This document shows positions 51,037 through 59,338 of a DNA stretch of 64,000 bases, piece after piece; the first letter of the stretch is position 1, and each line of letters begins with the position of its first letter. Origin of the DNA: JAEWWD01 sp964440115 (GTDB taxonomy: Bacteria > Bacillota > Clostridia > Christensenellales > CAG-138); assembly GCA_964440115.1 (NCBI GenBank), contig CAYTPV010000012.1, forward strand, positions 39,370 through 103,369, read 5' to 3'. The notes beneath the pieces were generated by a model, which was not told the origin of the DNA, did not search any database, and was given only the letters and a program-made list of their open reading frames with translations. A program made the translations under genes and the position numbers.

Positions 51037-51650
51037 GAGAGTAGCGCGGTGATTGCCGCGTCCACTTCTTCAGGAGTCCGGCTCGCATCCACGTTGCGCA
51101 GCATCCCTTTTTTCTCGTAATACGAGATCAGAGGGGCGGTCTGCTCTTCGTATACCCGCATGCGGTTTTCTACCGTCTCCGCCTTGTCGTCATCCCGCTG
51201 GTACAGCTCGCTGTTGCATTTGCAGCAATTCGCGTCGTGATACCGAGCTACATGATACGCCGCGCCGCAGTCCGGGCACATGCGCCGGCCGCTGATACGC
51301 TGTATCAGACAATCGACCGGAACTTCAAGGTTAATGACGGCATCCACCTGCGCAAACCCGTGCAGCGCATCCGCCTGCGCAATTGTGCGTGGGAAGCCAT
51401 CCAGCAGGTACCCCGGAACACAGTCCGGCTGCTGCAGGCGCGCCCGTACCATGTCGATGATGACGGAATCGGGCACCAGTTCTCCCTTATCGATGTAACT
51501 CTGTGCGGCAAGACCCAAGGGCGTTTTTGCTCTGCGCTCTGCGCGGAGCATATCGCCGGTGGAAATATGCGCGATGCCGTACCGCTCGCACAGGCGTTCA
51601 GCCTGTGTACCCTTGCCGGCGCCCGGCGGGCCAAGAAGTATCAGCTTCAT
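51033..51650 (-). CDS. adk: Adenylate kinase
   Basis: A 205-residue long-LID adenylate kinase. The P-loop is GPPGAGKGTQAE, LDGFPRT is the AMP-binding region, and the LID holds four cysteines (CPDCGAAYH and CCKCNSELY), a structural zinc site common in Bacillota. It balances ATP, ADP and AMP. It lies between secY and map; an AGGGGATACG site precedes the ATG. Confidence 0.95.
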   Translation of the reverse strand: MKLILLGPPGAGKGTQAERLCERYGIAHISTGDMLRAERRAKTPLGLAAQSYIDKGELVPDSVIIDMVRARLQQPDCVPGYLLDGFPRTIAQADALHGFAQVDAVINLEVPVDCLIQRISGRRMCPDCGAAYHVARYHDANCCKCNSELYQRDDDKAETVENRMRVYEEQTAPLISYYEKKGMLRNVDASRTPEEVDAAITALLS

Positions 51651-51665
51651 GCTCGTATCCCCACT

Positions 51666-52943
51666 TTAGCTCAGGAAGCCTTTGTAATGACGCAGCAGCA
51701 TCTGGTTCTGCAGCGACTCCATGGTTTCAAGCGCAACGCTGACCATAATGAGAACGCTGGTAGGACCAAACGGGGATCTCATACTCATGAGACCCAGGAA
51801 TAAGTTCGGAACGATGGCGATGATCGCAAGGAACAGCGCGCCGAAAAGTGTCAGACGGCTGCTGATGCGGCCAAGGAAATCGCTCGTCGGCTTGCCGGGA
51901 CGGATGCCCGGTATAAAGCCGCCGTTCTGCTGCAGGTTCTTGCTCATCTCGATCGGATTGAAAGAGATGGTAGTATAAAAGTATGCAAACGCCACGATCA
52001 ACAGAGCATAAATGAGTGTATATACCAAAGTGCCCTGGCGCAGATACTGCAGATAGAAACCGGTGAAGCCCACATAATGTCCTGCCCTGTAGTTCGGGTC
52101 CGCGATCTGGATGATCATCATCGGGAACTGCATAATGGTCAGGGCGAAAATCAGCGGCATAACGCCGTTGGCATTGGGCTTCATAGGGATATGTGTGCTC
52201 TGGCCGCCGTAAAGCTTGCGGCCCACGACGCGCTTAGCGTACTGCACCGGGATGCGGCGCACGCCATCGTTGATGAACGTAACCAACGTAACGATGGCGA
52301 CTACCAGAACCAGTATGGCCGGAATTTCCCAAAGCATCATTGAGCCGTTCTGAAGATTGGTGACAAACGTAATGATGGTCGTCGGGATGTTTGAGACGAT
52401 GGAGGCAAATATCAGCATAGAAATACCGTTTCCAATGCCGTTCTCCGAAATACGCTCGCCTAGCCACATCAGGAAGCAGGTGCCCGCCGTAGCTACGATA
52501 CCGATGGTCGCATAGGTGAGGAAGTTAACTTCATACACCGCGTTTGCGCCAAGGCTCATCACGATACCGACGGACTGTACCAGCGCCAGACCGACGCCGG
52601 TATAACGGGTGGCCTGCTGCAGTTTCTTGCGGCCATCCTCTTCCTTAGACATACGCTCAAGTGCAGGAATAGCGATCTGCAGCAACTGCACGATAATGGA
52701 GCCCGTAATATAGGGTGAAATACCCATGGCGAATATCGTGAAGTTGCCGAAGCTTCCGCCCGAAAGCAGGTTCAAAAAGCTCAGTGCGTCGTAGTTGTTA
52801 ACCTGCTGCGCGATAAAGCTCGCGTTCACGCCCGGTATAGGAATAAAGCAACCCAACCGATAAATGAGTATCAGCAACAGCGTCATGAAGAGTTTCTTAC
52901 GAATCTCCTCAATCTTAAACGCATTGACCAGAGTCTTAAACAT
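51666..52943 (-). CDS. secY: Protein translocase subunit SecY
   Basis: A 425-residue channel protein with ten hydrophobic helices. The N-terminal FKIEEIRKKLFMTLLLILIYRLGCFIPIPGV and the ISENGIGNGISMLIFA and NPIEMSKNLQQNGGFIPGIRPG segments are characteristic. It forms the membrane channel for secreted proteins with SecE, SecG and SecA. Its ATG shares one base with the rplO stop (TGATG). Confidence 0.96.
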   Translation of the reverse strand: MFKTLVNAFKIEEIRKKLFMTLLLILIYRLGCFIPIPGVNASFIAQQVNNYDALSFLNLLSGGSFGNFTIFAMGISPYITGSIIVQLLQIAIPALERMSKEEDGRKKLQQATRYTGVGLALVQSVGIVMSLGANAVYEVNFLTYATIGIVATAGTCFLMWLGERISENGIGNGISMLIFASIVSNIPTTIITFVTNLQNGSMMLWEIPAILVLVVAIVTLVTFINDGVRRIPVQYAKRVVGRKLYGGQSTHIPMKPNANGVMPLIFALTIMQFPMMIIQIADPNYRAGHYVGFTGFYLQYLRQGTLVYTLIYALLIVAFAYFYTTISFNPIEMSKNLQQNGGFIPGIRPGKPTSDFLGRISSRLTLFGALFLAIIAIVPNLFLGLMSMRSPFGPTSVLIMVSVALETMESLQNQMLLRHYKGFLS

Positions 52944-53386
52944 CAGTCAATCACCTCAACACTTCCGCCCTTGGCTTCAATGGCCGATTTGGCCGTTTCG
53001 GAGAATTTCGCCGCCTTGACTGTAAGCTTTTTGGTAAGCTCGCCACGCCCGAGAACTTTCAGGCCGTCCTTTTCGATCTTGCTGATCATGCCCATTTCCT
53101 TGAGCACGGCAGCTGTGACCACGGTGTCATTCTCCAACCTTTCAAGGTCGGATATGTTGATGACTGTATACACTTTTGCATAGATATTGGTAAAGCCGCG
53201 CTTGGGCAAACGGCGGGTCAGAGGCATCTGACCGCCCTCAAAGCCGTTTTTCTTGCTGCCGCTGCGAGCTTTCTGGCCTTTATGGCCTTTTGCGGAGGTC
53301 TTGCCCATGCCGGAACCGGTGCCGCGACCTACGCGCTTTTTCGCCTTCGTAGAGCCGGCGACGGGCTGTAGCTCATGCAGTTTCAT
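52943..53386 (-). CDS. rplO: 50S ribosomal protein L15
   Basis: A 147-residue L15. MKLHELQPVAGSTKAKKRVGRGTGSGMGKTSAKGHKGQKAR is the basic extended N-terminus, and the EGGQMPLTRRLPKRGF motif follows. It helps late assembly of the large subunit. It is coupled to secY by a one-base overlap. Confidence 0.95.
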   Translation of the reverse strand: MKLHELQPVAGSTKAKKRVGRGTGSGMGKTSAKGHKGQKARSGSKKNGFEGGQMPLTRRLPKRGFTNIYAKVYTVINISDLERLENDTVVTAAVLKEMGMISKIEKDGLKVLGRGELTKKLTVKAAKFSETAKSAIEAKGGSVEVID

Positions 53387-53398
53387 GGTTTTCTCTCC

Positions 53399-53578
53399 TT
53401 ATGCTTCTTCCACTTTGACCAGGTGCCTGATTTTGAAAATCTTACCCCTGGTGCAGGCGTTGTCCGGCTGCACGGTGTGACTGTTAATCTTGCGCAGCCC
53501 CAGCGATTCTGCGGTAGCCTTCTGATCCTTGAGGGCGCCTATGGTGCTCTTTACGAGCGTGATTTTTAACTGTGCCAT
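53399..53578 (-). CDS. rpmD: 50S ribosomal protein L30
   Basis: A 59-residue L30: LKITLVKSTIGALKDQKATAESLGLRKINSHTV, the usual size. The start at 53578 has a GAAAGGAGCCC site; codons upstream to 53650 overlap rpsE and are not used. Confidence 0.95.
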   Translation of the reverse strand: MAQLKITLVKSTIGALKDQKATAESLGLRKINSHTVQPDNACTRGKIFKIRHLVKVEEA

Positions 53579-53597
53579 TGTAGGGCTCCTTTCTGGA

Positions 53598-54104
53598 TCA
53601 GTCGAGTATTTCGGATACGGTCTTGCCGCGCAGCCTTGCGACCTGCTCAACCGTACGAAGCTGCTTCAGGCCGTCCATTGTTGCCTTCACGCAGTTGGCG
53701 GGGTTACTGGAACCGTAGCTCTTGGTACGGATATCCTTGACGCCGGCCATTTCCAGCACCGCACGGGCGGGACCGCCCGCGATAACGCCGGTACCTTCTT
53801 CAGCGGGGAGCATGCGGACATGGCCTTTGCTGAAGCGGCCTTCGACCTGATGCGGAATGGAGGTGCCCACGAGAGGCACGTCGATCATATGCCGCTTGGC
53901 GTCTTCAATGCCCTTGCGCACGGCTTCCGGAATTTCGGCGGCCTTGCCCATGCCAACGCCCACGCGGCCGTTTTCATTGCCGACCACCATGAGGGCGGAG
54001 AACCGGAAGTTACGGCCGCCCTTAACGACCTTGGCTACACGGTTGATGGAAACCAGACGCTCCTTGAACTCCGGCGCTTCCTGCTCGAAACGTTTATTCT
54101 GCAT
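53598..54104 (-). CDS. rpsE: 30S ribosomal protein S5
   Basis: A 168-residue S5. The double-stranded-RNA-binding N-domain has ERLVSINRVAKVVKGGRNFRFSALMVVGN, and GHVRMLPAEEGTGVIAGGPARAVLE is the C-domain. S5 affects accuracy of decoding. AGGAGGAAAT precedes the ATG. Confidence 0.95.
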   Translation of the reverse strand: MQNKRFEQEAPEFKERLVSINRVAKVVKGGRNFRFSALMVVGNENGRVGVGMGKAAEIPEAVRKGIEDAKRHMIDVPLVGTSIPHQVEGRFSKGHVRMLPAEEGTGVIAGGPARAVLEMAGVKDIRTKSYGSSNPANCVKATMDGLKQLRTVEQVARLRGKTVSEILD

Positions 54105-54118
54105 CGTTCATTTCCTCC

Positions 54119-54487
54119 TTAGAAGTCCAACCCGGACTTGCGGGCGCCTTCGGCTACTGCCGCCACACGGCCGGTATACAGGTAGCCGCCGCGGTCGAAC
54201 ACGACCTTTTTCACGCCCTTTTCGAGTGCGCGCTGTCCGATGAGCTCGCCCACGAGTTTCGCAGCGTCGGCCTTGCTCTTGCCTTCGAGCTGCGACTTGA
54301 TGGACTCATCCAGCGTGGAAGCGGCGACCAGTGTGTTGCCGATTTCATCGTTGATGACCTGCGCATAAATGTGGTTCAGGCTGCGGTATACATTCAGCCT
54401 GGGACGCTCTTCAGTGCCGATAATATTGCGGCGCATACGGTCGTGGCGTGCCTTACGAATTGTGTTTTTATCGATTTTTGAAATCAT
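54119..54487 (-). CDS. rplR: 50S ribosomal protein L18
   Basis: A 122-residue L18, which brings 5S rRNA into the large subunit. ERPRLNVYRSLNHIYAQVIND, AAKLVGELIGQRALEKGVKKVVFDRGG and YTGRVAAVAEGARKSGLDF are typical. It lies 14 bases before rpsE. Confidence 0.95.
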   Translation of the reverse strand: MISKIDKNTIRKARHDRMRRNIIGTEERPRLNVYRSLNHIYAQVINDEIGNTLVAASTLDESIKSQLEGKSKADAAKLVGELIGQRALEKGVKKVVFDRGGYLYTGRVAAVAEGARKSGLDF

Positions 54488-54510
54488 GCCTCGTCACTCC
54501 TTCCTGCGCT

Positions 54511-55053
54511 TTACTTCTTGCCCGTCTTGCCTTCCTTGCGGAGGACAACTTCGTTATCATACTTGATGCCTTTGCCCTTGTACGGTTCGGGCTCACGCAC
54601 CGCGCGGATGTTGGCGGCAATTTGGCCAACCAACTGCTTGTCGATGCCGTTCACCACGATTTTGTTGGGCGCGGGAACCTCAAAAGTAATACCGGTGGGC
54701 TCAACAAACTCGACAGGATGAGAATACCCGACGTTGAGCACGAGCTTATTGCCCTGCTTCTGCGCCCTGTATCCGACGCCGACGATATCAAGGTTCTTCG
54801 AAAAGCCCTTGGTTACGCCGACTACCATATTGTTGATCAGCGAGCGGGAAAGTCCGTGCAGCGCCCTGTGACGCTTTTCGTCGCTGGGACGCTTGACTGT
54901 CAGCACGCCGTTCTCCTGCTCGATGAGCATTTCCTTGGAAATACGCTCAGAGAGCTGCCCTTTCGGGCCATTCACAGTCACGGTGTTATCCCCACCGACC
55001 GTGATTGTCACTCCGTTCAGAATAGTGACCGGAAGTTTTCCGATACGCGACAT
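54511..55053 (-). CDS. rplF: 50S ribosomal protein L6
   Basis: A 180-residue L6 with two similar domains. SRIGKLPVTILNGVTITV is the N-terminal start, and the C-terminal domain ends EPEPYKGKGIKYDNEVVLRKEGKTGKK. It binds near the factor-binding site of the large subunit. It lies 28 bases after rpsH. Confidence 0.95.
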   Translation of the reverse strand: MSRIGKLPVTILNGVTITVGGDNTVTVNGPKGQLSERISKEMLIEQENGVLTVKRPSDEKRHRALHGLSRSLINNMVVGVTKGFSKNLDIVGVGYRAQKQGNKLVLNVGYSHPVEFVEPTGITFEVPAPNKIVVNGIDKQLVGQIAANIRAVREPEPYKGKGIKYDNEVVLRKEGKTGKK

Positions 55054-55081
55054 TTGTTCACACCTCCTGTGTTATGCGGTC

Positions 55082-55474
55082 TTACCAGACATAGGCGAGC
55101 ACTTCGCCGCCGACTGCCTGCTTGCGGGCTTCTTTATCGGTCATCACGCCGCGGGGCGTAGAGACGATGGCGATACCGAGGCCGCCCAGTACCTTGGGCA
55201 TTTCATCCTTGCGGGCATACACGCGCAGACCGGGACGGCTGATGCGCTTGAGGCCCACGATAACGCGCTGCTTGTTGGGGCCGTACTTGAGCTGGATGCG
55301 GATGGTCTTCTGAACGCCGCTCTCTAAAAGCTCATAGCCTTTGATATAACCTTCGCTGAGCAGTATCTGGGCAATCGCCTTTTTAATGGTGGATGCAGGA
55401 ACATCCACATTCTCGTGCCGGGCAACGAGGGCGTTGCGGATACGTGTAAGCATATCTGCGATGGGATCGGTCAT
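55082..55474 (-). CDS. rpsH: 30S ribosomal protein S8
   Basis: A 130-residue S8: TDPIADMLTRIRNALVARHENVDVPAS and the C-terminal STPRGVMTDKEARKQAVGGEVLAYVW. In E. coli S8 represses the spc operon; a target stem was not sought here. Of two in-frame ATGs, 55474 is better placed after GGAGGG than 55480. Confidence 0.95.
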   Translation of the reverse strand: MTDPIADMLTRIRNALVARHENVDVPASTIKKAIAQILLSEGYIKGYELLESGVQKTIRIQLKYGPNKQRVIVGLKRISRPGLRVYARKDEMPKVLGGLGIAIVSTPRGVMTDKEARKQAVGGEVLAYVW

Positions 55475-55490
55475 GTTCATTCCCTCCTTC

Positions 55491-55676
55491 TTACCAGCTC
55501 GCCTTGCGTACGCCGGGGATTTCACCCTTGTACGCGAGGTTGCGGAAGCAAATGCGGCAGATGCCATACTTGCGCAGCACTGCGTGCGGGCGGCCGCAGA
55601 TGCGGCAGCGTGTGTACGCGCGGGTGCTGAACTTGGGGGTGGCCTGCTGCTTGTTGATCATGCTTTTCTTTGCCAC
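55491..55676 (-). CDS. rpsN: 30S ribosomal protein S14, type Z
   Basis: A 61-residue short S14. Zinc ligands are in CRICGRPHAVLRKYGICRICF (CxxC twice). Translation starts with GTG at 55676, read as AKKSMINK after the initiator and preceded by AAGGAGGAAAC. The short zinc-binding form is usual in clostridia. Confidence 0.95.
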   Translation of the reverse strand: MAKKSMINKQQATPKFSTRAYTRCRICGRPHAVLRKYGICRICFRNLAYKGEIPGVRKASW

Positions 55677-55692
55677 GTCGTTTCCTCCTTCG

Positions 55693-56322
55693 TTAGCCCT
55701 GGATGAAGGGCATGCCCATGAGGGTGAGAAGCTCTTTGGCTTCTTCATCGCTCTTCGCGGTGGTCACAAACACGATATCCATACCGCGTACTTTGTCCAT
55801 ATCGTCATAGTTGATTTCCGGGAAAATCAACTGCTCGCGAACGCCCATCGCGTAGTTGCCGCGGCCGTCAAACGACTTGGCGGAAACGCCGCGGAAGTCG
55901 CGGACGCGGGGGAGAACGATGTTCATGAGCTTATCGGCAAAGTAGTACATACGGTCGCCGCGCAGAGTGACCTTTGCGCCTACGTTCATGCCTTCGCGGA
56001 CTTTGAAGTTCGCGACGGATTTCTTGGCTTTGGTAACGATGGCCTTCTGTCCGGTGATGAGGGAAAGCTCTTCGCAGGCATGTTCGATGCCCTTGGGGTT
56101 ATCCTTCTCGGAACCGAGACCCATGTTGAGTACGATCTTCTCCAGCCTGGGGATTTGCATGACGTTCGCGTAGCTGAATTTTTCCTTGAGAGCGGGGGCT
56201 ACTTCAGCGGCATACTTTTCCTTGAGCCGGGGTGCACCGGAGAAGGATTTCAGCTCTTCCTGTGCAGCTTTCTTTTTCTTGGGCGCCTCATTCTTGGCGG
56301 CCTTTGCATCCTGTTTCGCCAT
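55693..56322 (-). CDS. rplE: 50S ribosomal protein L5 with N-terminal extension
   Basis: A 209-residue L5; the family norm is about 180. The core starts at APRLKEKYAAEVAPALKEKF (about residue 30), with PRLEKIVLNMGLG and the YDDMDKVRGMDIVFVTTA end intact. The first 29 residues are an added Lys/Ala/Glu-rich tract. The start at 56322 has a strong AAAGGAGGAATTT site, and no start codon with such a site lies at the conserved core, so the extension looks real. L5 carries 5S rRNA into the ribosome. Confidence 0.94.
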   Translation of the reverse strand: MAKQDAKAAKNEAPKKKKAAQEELKSFSGAPRLKEKYAAEVAPALKEKFSYANVMQIPRLEKIVLNMGLGSEKDNPKGIEHACEELSLITGQKAIVTKAKKSVANFKVREGMNVGAKVTLRGDRMYYFADKLMNIVLPRVRDFRGVSAKSFDGRGNYAMGVREQLIFPEINYDDMDKVRGMDIVFVTTAKSDEEAKELLTLMGMPFIQG

Positions 56323-56342
56323 TTGAAATTCCTCCTTTCCGG

Positions 56343-56660
56343 TTAGTCGATGTTCTTGCCGCACTTTTTGCAGACGCGGACTTTGTTATCGCCATTAAAG
56401 GCATGGCCGACGCGGGTGGCCTTGTTGCACTTGGGGCAGATGAGCATCACGTTGGAAGCGTGAATGGTGCCTTCCTGCTTGATGCGGCCGCCGGGATCAC
56501 CCTGCTTGCGGGGCTTCTTGTGGCGGGTCACCATGTTCGCATTCTGAACGATGACGCGCTCTTCCTGCGGGAGTGACACGAGCACTTTGCCCTTTACGCC
56601 CTTATCCTTGCCGGCGATGACGACTACGGTATCGTCTTTCTTGACGTTCAGCTTATTCAT
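56343..56660 (-). CDS. rplX: 50S ribosomal protein L24
   Basis: A 105-residue L24. A KOW motif, KKDDTVVVIAGKDKGVKGKVL, is followed by NMVTRHKKPRKQGDPGGRIKQEG and a C-terminal zinc-ribbon-like region with CPKC and CKKC. L24 starts 50S assembly. It lies 20 bases before rplE. Confidence 0.95.
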   Translation of the reverse strand: MNKLNVKKDDTVVVIAGKDKGVKGKVLVSLPQEERVIVQNANMVTRHKKPRKQGDPGGRIKQEGTIHASNVMLICPKCNKATRVGHAFNGDNKVRVCKKCGKNID

Positions 56661-56670
56661 CGTATCCTCC

Positions 56671-57039
56671 TTAGAGCACTTCGGGCGCGAGAGACACGAT
56701 CTTCATATAATCGCGCTCACGCAGCTCGCGTGCGACAGGCCCGAAAATACGCGTGCCACGGGGCTGCTTCGCATCGTTGATGATGACGGCAGCGTTGTCG
56801 TCAAAGCGGATGTGGCTGCCGTCCGCGCGATGTACGCCGGTGACGGAGCGGACGATAACGGCTTTGACAACGTCCTTTTTCTTGACCGCGCCGCCGGGTG
56901 AAGCGGATTTGACGGACGCCACAATGACGTCGCCAATGTTGGCGGTTTTACGGAACGAGCCGCCCATCACGCGGATACACATGATTTCCTTCGCGCCGCT
57001 GTTATCCGCGACCTTTAACCTGGTCTGTGGTTGAATCAT
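56671..57039 (-). CDS. rplN: 50S ribosomal protein L14
   Basis: A 122-residue L14, the exact family length. MIQPQTRLKVADNSGAKEIMCIRV and GTRIFGPVARELRERDYMKIVSLAPEVL are invariant-looking. It contacts 16S rRNA in a subunit bridge and binds the silencing factor RsfS. Confidence 0.96.
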   Translation of the reverse strand: MIQPQTRLKVADNSGAKEIMCIRVMGGSFRKTANIGDVIVASVKSASPGGAVKKKDVVKAVIVRSVTGVHRADGSHIRFDDNAAVIINDAKQPRGTRIFGPVARELRERDYMKIVSLAPEVL

Positions 57040-57052
57040 GCTCGGTTCCTCC

Positions 57053-57316
57053 TTACTTGGCCTTCTCGATGATTTCGACCAGACGCCAGCGTTTGTCCTT
57101 GGACAGGGGGCGGGTCTCCATAATCCTTACGGTATCTCCGATGCCGCAGGCATTCTCTTCATCGTGAGCCTTAAACTTGTGGGTGCGGTTGACCATCTTG
57201 CCATAGAGGGGGTGGCGCACCTTGGTTTTGATAGCGACGACGATGGTTTTATCCATTTTATCGCTGACGACCACGCCAGTGCGGGTCTTGCGGTAACCTC
57301 TCAGGTTTTCTTCCAT
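57053..57316 (-). CDS. rpsQ: 30S ribosomal protein S17
   Basis: An 87-residue OB-fold S17. YRKTRTGVVVSDKMDKTIVVAI and the RIMETRPLSKDKRWRLVEIIEKA segment are typical. The start at 57316 has an AGGAGGAGCAAACC site; upstream codons to 57403 overlap rpmC and are rejected. Confidence 0.95.
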   Translation of the reverse strand: MEENLRGYRKTRTGVVVSDKMDKTIVVAIKTKVRHPLYGKMVNRTHKFKAHDEENACGIGDTVRIMETRPLSKDKRWRLVEIIEKAK

Positions 57317-57333
57317 GGTTTGCTCCTCCTTCC

Positions 57334-57537
57334 TCATTTGGCGGCCGCTTTGAGCTCGCGCTCGCGGATGAGCGTTTTCACGCGGGCAATATCCTTCTTG
57401 CACTCGTTAATCCGCAGAGGGTTATTGAGTTGCCCGGTGGCCAGCTGGAAGCGGAGATTGAAAAGCTCGGTTTTGAGCTCGCGCTCTTTTTCCGTAAGCT
57501 CCTGGGTAGACATATCGCGCATTTTATTCGCTTTCAT
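57334..57537 (-). CDS. rpmC: 50S ribosomal protein L29
   Basis: A 67-residue helical L29: MRDMSTQELTEKERELKTELFNLRFQLATGQLNNPLRI. ATG at 57537 has GGAAGGTGG about 8 bases upstream and overlaps the rplP stop region by 14 bases, so translation is coupled. A GTG four codons upstream is less likely. It sits near the polypeptide exit tunnel. Confidence 0.94.
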   Translation of the reverse strand: MKANKMRDMSTQELTEKERELKTELFNLRFQLATGQLNNPLRINECKKDIARVKTLIRERELKAAAK

Positions 57538-57967
57538 TGCTAGCACCACCTTCCTCAGCGGTTTCTTTCTTGACGAACTTGCATTTTATGGGCAGCTTAT
57601 GCATGGCAAGACGCAGTGCCTCGCGCGCAGTCGCTTCATCCACGCCGCCGATTTCAAACAGTATGCGGCCGGGCTTTACGACAGCTACCCAGTATTCCGG
57701 CGAGCCTTTGCCGCTGCCCATGCGGGTTTCGGCGGGCTTTTCGGTGACCGGCTTATCGGGGAAAATCTTGATCCACACCTGGCCGCCACGCTTGATGTAA
57801 CGCGTCAGGGCGACACGGGCTGCCTCAATCTGGTTGCTGGTGATCCATGCGGGTTCCAGCGCGACGAGGCCATATTCGCCGTAAGAGATCACGTTGCCGC
57901 GCTGAGCTTTGCCCTTCATGCGGCCGCGGAATACTCTCCTTCTCTTGACTCTTTTTGGCATCAACAT
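57524..57967 (-). CDS. rplP: 50S ribosomal protein L16
   Basis: A 147-residue L16. The basic start MLMPKRVKRRRVFRGRMKGKAQ and KPAETRMGSGKGSPEYWVAVVKPGRILFEIGGV are conserved. The start at 57967 is set by homology and by GAAGGAGGCAG; frames upstream to 58027 are not used. It helps tRNA enter the A site. It begins two bases after the rpsC stop. Confidence 0.95.
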   Translation of the reverse strand: MLMPKRVKRRRVFRGRMKGKAQRGNVISYGEYGLVALEPAWITSNQIEAARVALTRYIKRGGQVWIKIFPDKPVTEKPAETRMGSGKGSPEYWVAVVKPGRILFEIGGVDEATAREALRLAMHKLPIKCKFVKKETAEEGGASNESE

Positions 57968-57969
57968 GG

Positions 57970-58626
57970 TTATCTGCCTCCTTCTTGACGGCGTGCCCTT
58001 CCGAGCACCTCGCCCTTGTAGATCCACACCTTAATGCCGATACGGCCATAGGTGGTGTGCGCCTCGGCAAAGCCGTATTCGATATCGGCGCGCATGGTCT
58101 GCAGGGGGATGGAACCTTCGTGATAGCCTTCGCTGCGGGCGATTTCCGCGCCGCCGAGACGGCCTGCGCACAGAAGCTTGATGCCCTTTGCGCCCGCTTT
58201 CATGGAGCGGCCCATGGCCTGCTTCATGGCGCGGCGGAAGGAAATGCGCTTCTCGAGCTGCGCGGCGATGTTCTCCGCCACAAGCTGCGCATCGGTATCC
58301 GGATTGCGGACCTCGATGATGTTGACGTTGACGGGCTTGCTCACCAGCGTGGACACATCCGTCTTGATGATTTCCACGCCTGCGCCGCCCTTGCCGATCA
58401 GCATACCGGGGCGGGAAGTGTGGATATTGACTGTGATTTTGTTCGCGGCGCGCTCGATTTCAATGCGGGATACGCCGGCTGCAAAATACTTCTTCTTTAC
58501 ATGGTCGCGGATCTTTCTGTCCTCAACCAGGTAATCAGCGAAGTCCTTTTTGGATGCATACCAGCGGGTATTCCAATCCCGGATGACGCCTACGCGGAAG
58601 CCGTTCGGATTAACTTTCTGACCCAT
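57970..58626 (-). CDS. rpsC: 30S ribosomal protein S3
   Basis: A 218-residue S3. GQKVNPNGFRVGVIRDWNTRWYA, the KH domain with RPGMLIGKGGAGVEIIK, and the C-terminal GRLGGAEIARSEGYHEGSIPLQTMRADI are clear. S3 lines the mRNA entry site. ATG at 58626 has AGGAGGGTTACG as site; longer frames are artefacts. Confidence 0.96.
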   Translation of the reverse strand: MGQKVNPNGFRVGVIRDWNTRWYASKKDFADYLVEDRKIRDHVKKKYFAAGVSRIEIERAANKITVNIHTSRPGMLIGKGGAGVEIIKTDVSTLVSKPVNVNIIEVRNPDTDAQLVAENIAAQLEKRISFRRAMKQAMGRSMKAGAKGIKLLCAGRLGGAEIARSEGYHEGSIPLQTMRADIEYGFAEAHTTYGRIGIKVWIYKGEVLGRARRQEGGR

Positions 58627-58639
58627 CGTAACCCTCCTC

Positions 58640-59026
58640 CTACTTCGCCTGATCCAGAATGATGGTGATATGGCTGGTGCGCTTCCGAATACGGGAGGCC
58701 CTGCCCTGCGCCCTGGGCCTGAAACGCTTAAGCGTGGGGCCCTGGTTTGCGAACACCTCTGCGACATAGAGGGTATCGCGGCTCAAATCCAGATTGTTCT
58801 CAGCGTTTGCCACTGCGGAGTTGAGCAGCTTTTCCACGACGGGGGACGCAGCCTTGGGCGTATACATCAGGATAGCCTGCGCTTCCACGACGGATTTTCC
58901 GCGGATCAGGTCGATGACGACCTTGACCTTACGGGAGGAAATACGCACGTAGCGGGCAATTGCCCGGGGGCGCTTATCCCTGTTTTCACGGCGGGCGGCC
59001 GTTTTTTCTCTAGACCTAGTTGCCAT
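58640..59026 (-). CDS. rplV: 50S ribosomal protein L22
   Basis: A 128-residue L22. ARYVRISSRKVKVVIDLIRGKSVVEAQAIL and the C-terminal FRPRAQGRASRIRKRTSHITIIL tunnel hook are conserved. A Lys/Arg-rich N-terminal lead of about 20 residues precedes the core. The start at 59026 has AAGGAGGATAC as site. Confidence 0.95.
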   Translation of the reverse strand: MATRSREKTAARRENRDKRPRAIARYVRISSRKVKVVIDLIRGKSVVEAQAILMYTPKAASPVVEKLLNSAVANAENNLDLSRDTLYVAEVFANQGPTLKRFRPRAQGRASRIRKRTSHITIILDQAK

Positions 59027-59036
59027 TGTATCCTCC

Positions 59037-59318
59037 TTACCTTGCGCCCGAGGAGCGCTCGGAACCCTTGTGGCCGCGGAACGTGCGGGTGGGCGCGAAC
59101 TCGCCAAACTTGTGGCCGACCATTTCCTCGGTGACGTAAACGGGCACATGCTTGCGTCCATCGTGCACGGCGACGGTGTGGCCGACGAATTCAGGGAATA
59201 TCGTGGACGCACGCGACCAGGTTTTGACTACGGTCTTCCTGCCGGTCTCGTTCATATCGGTTATGCGCTTATACAGGCGCTCACACACATACGGGCCCTT
59301 TTTGATTGACCTAGACAT
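59037..59318 (-). CDS. rpsS: 30S ribosomal protein S19
   Basis: A 93-residue S19, MSRSIKKGPYVCERLYKRI start, KTWSRASTIFPEFVGHTVAVHDGRKHVPVYVTEEMVGHKFGEFAPTRTFRGHK core. It forms part of the small-subunit head with S13. It lies 20 bases after rplB. Confidence 0.96.
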   Translation of the reverse strand: MSRSIKKGPYVCERLYKRITDMNETGRKTVVKTWSRASTIFPEFVGHTVAVHDGRKHVPVYVTEEMVGHKFGEFAPTRTFRGHKGSERSSGAR

Positions 59319-59338
59319 TTAGTACTCCTTCCTCCCGA

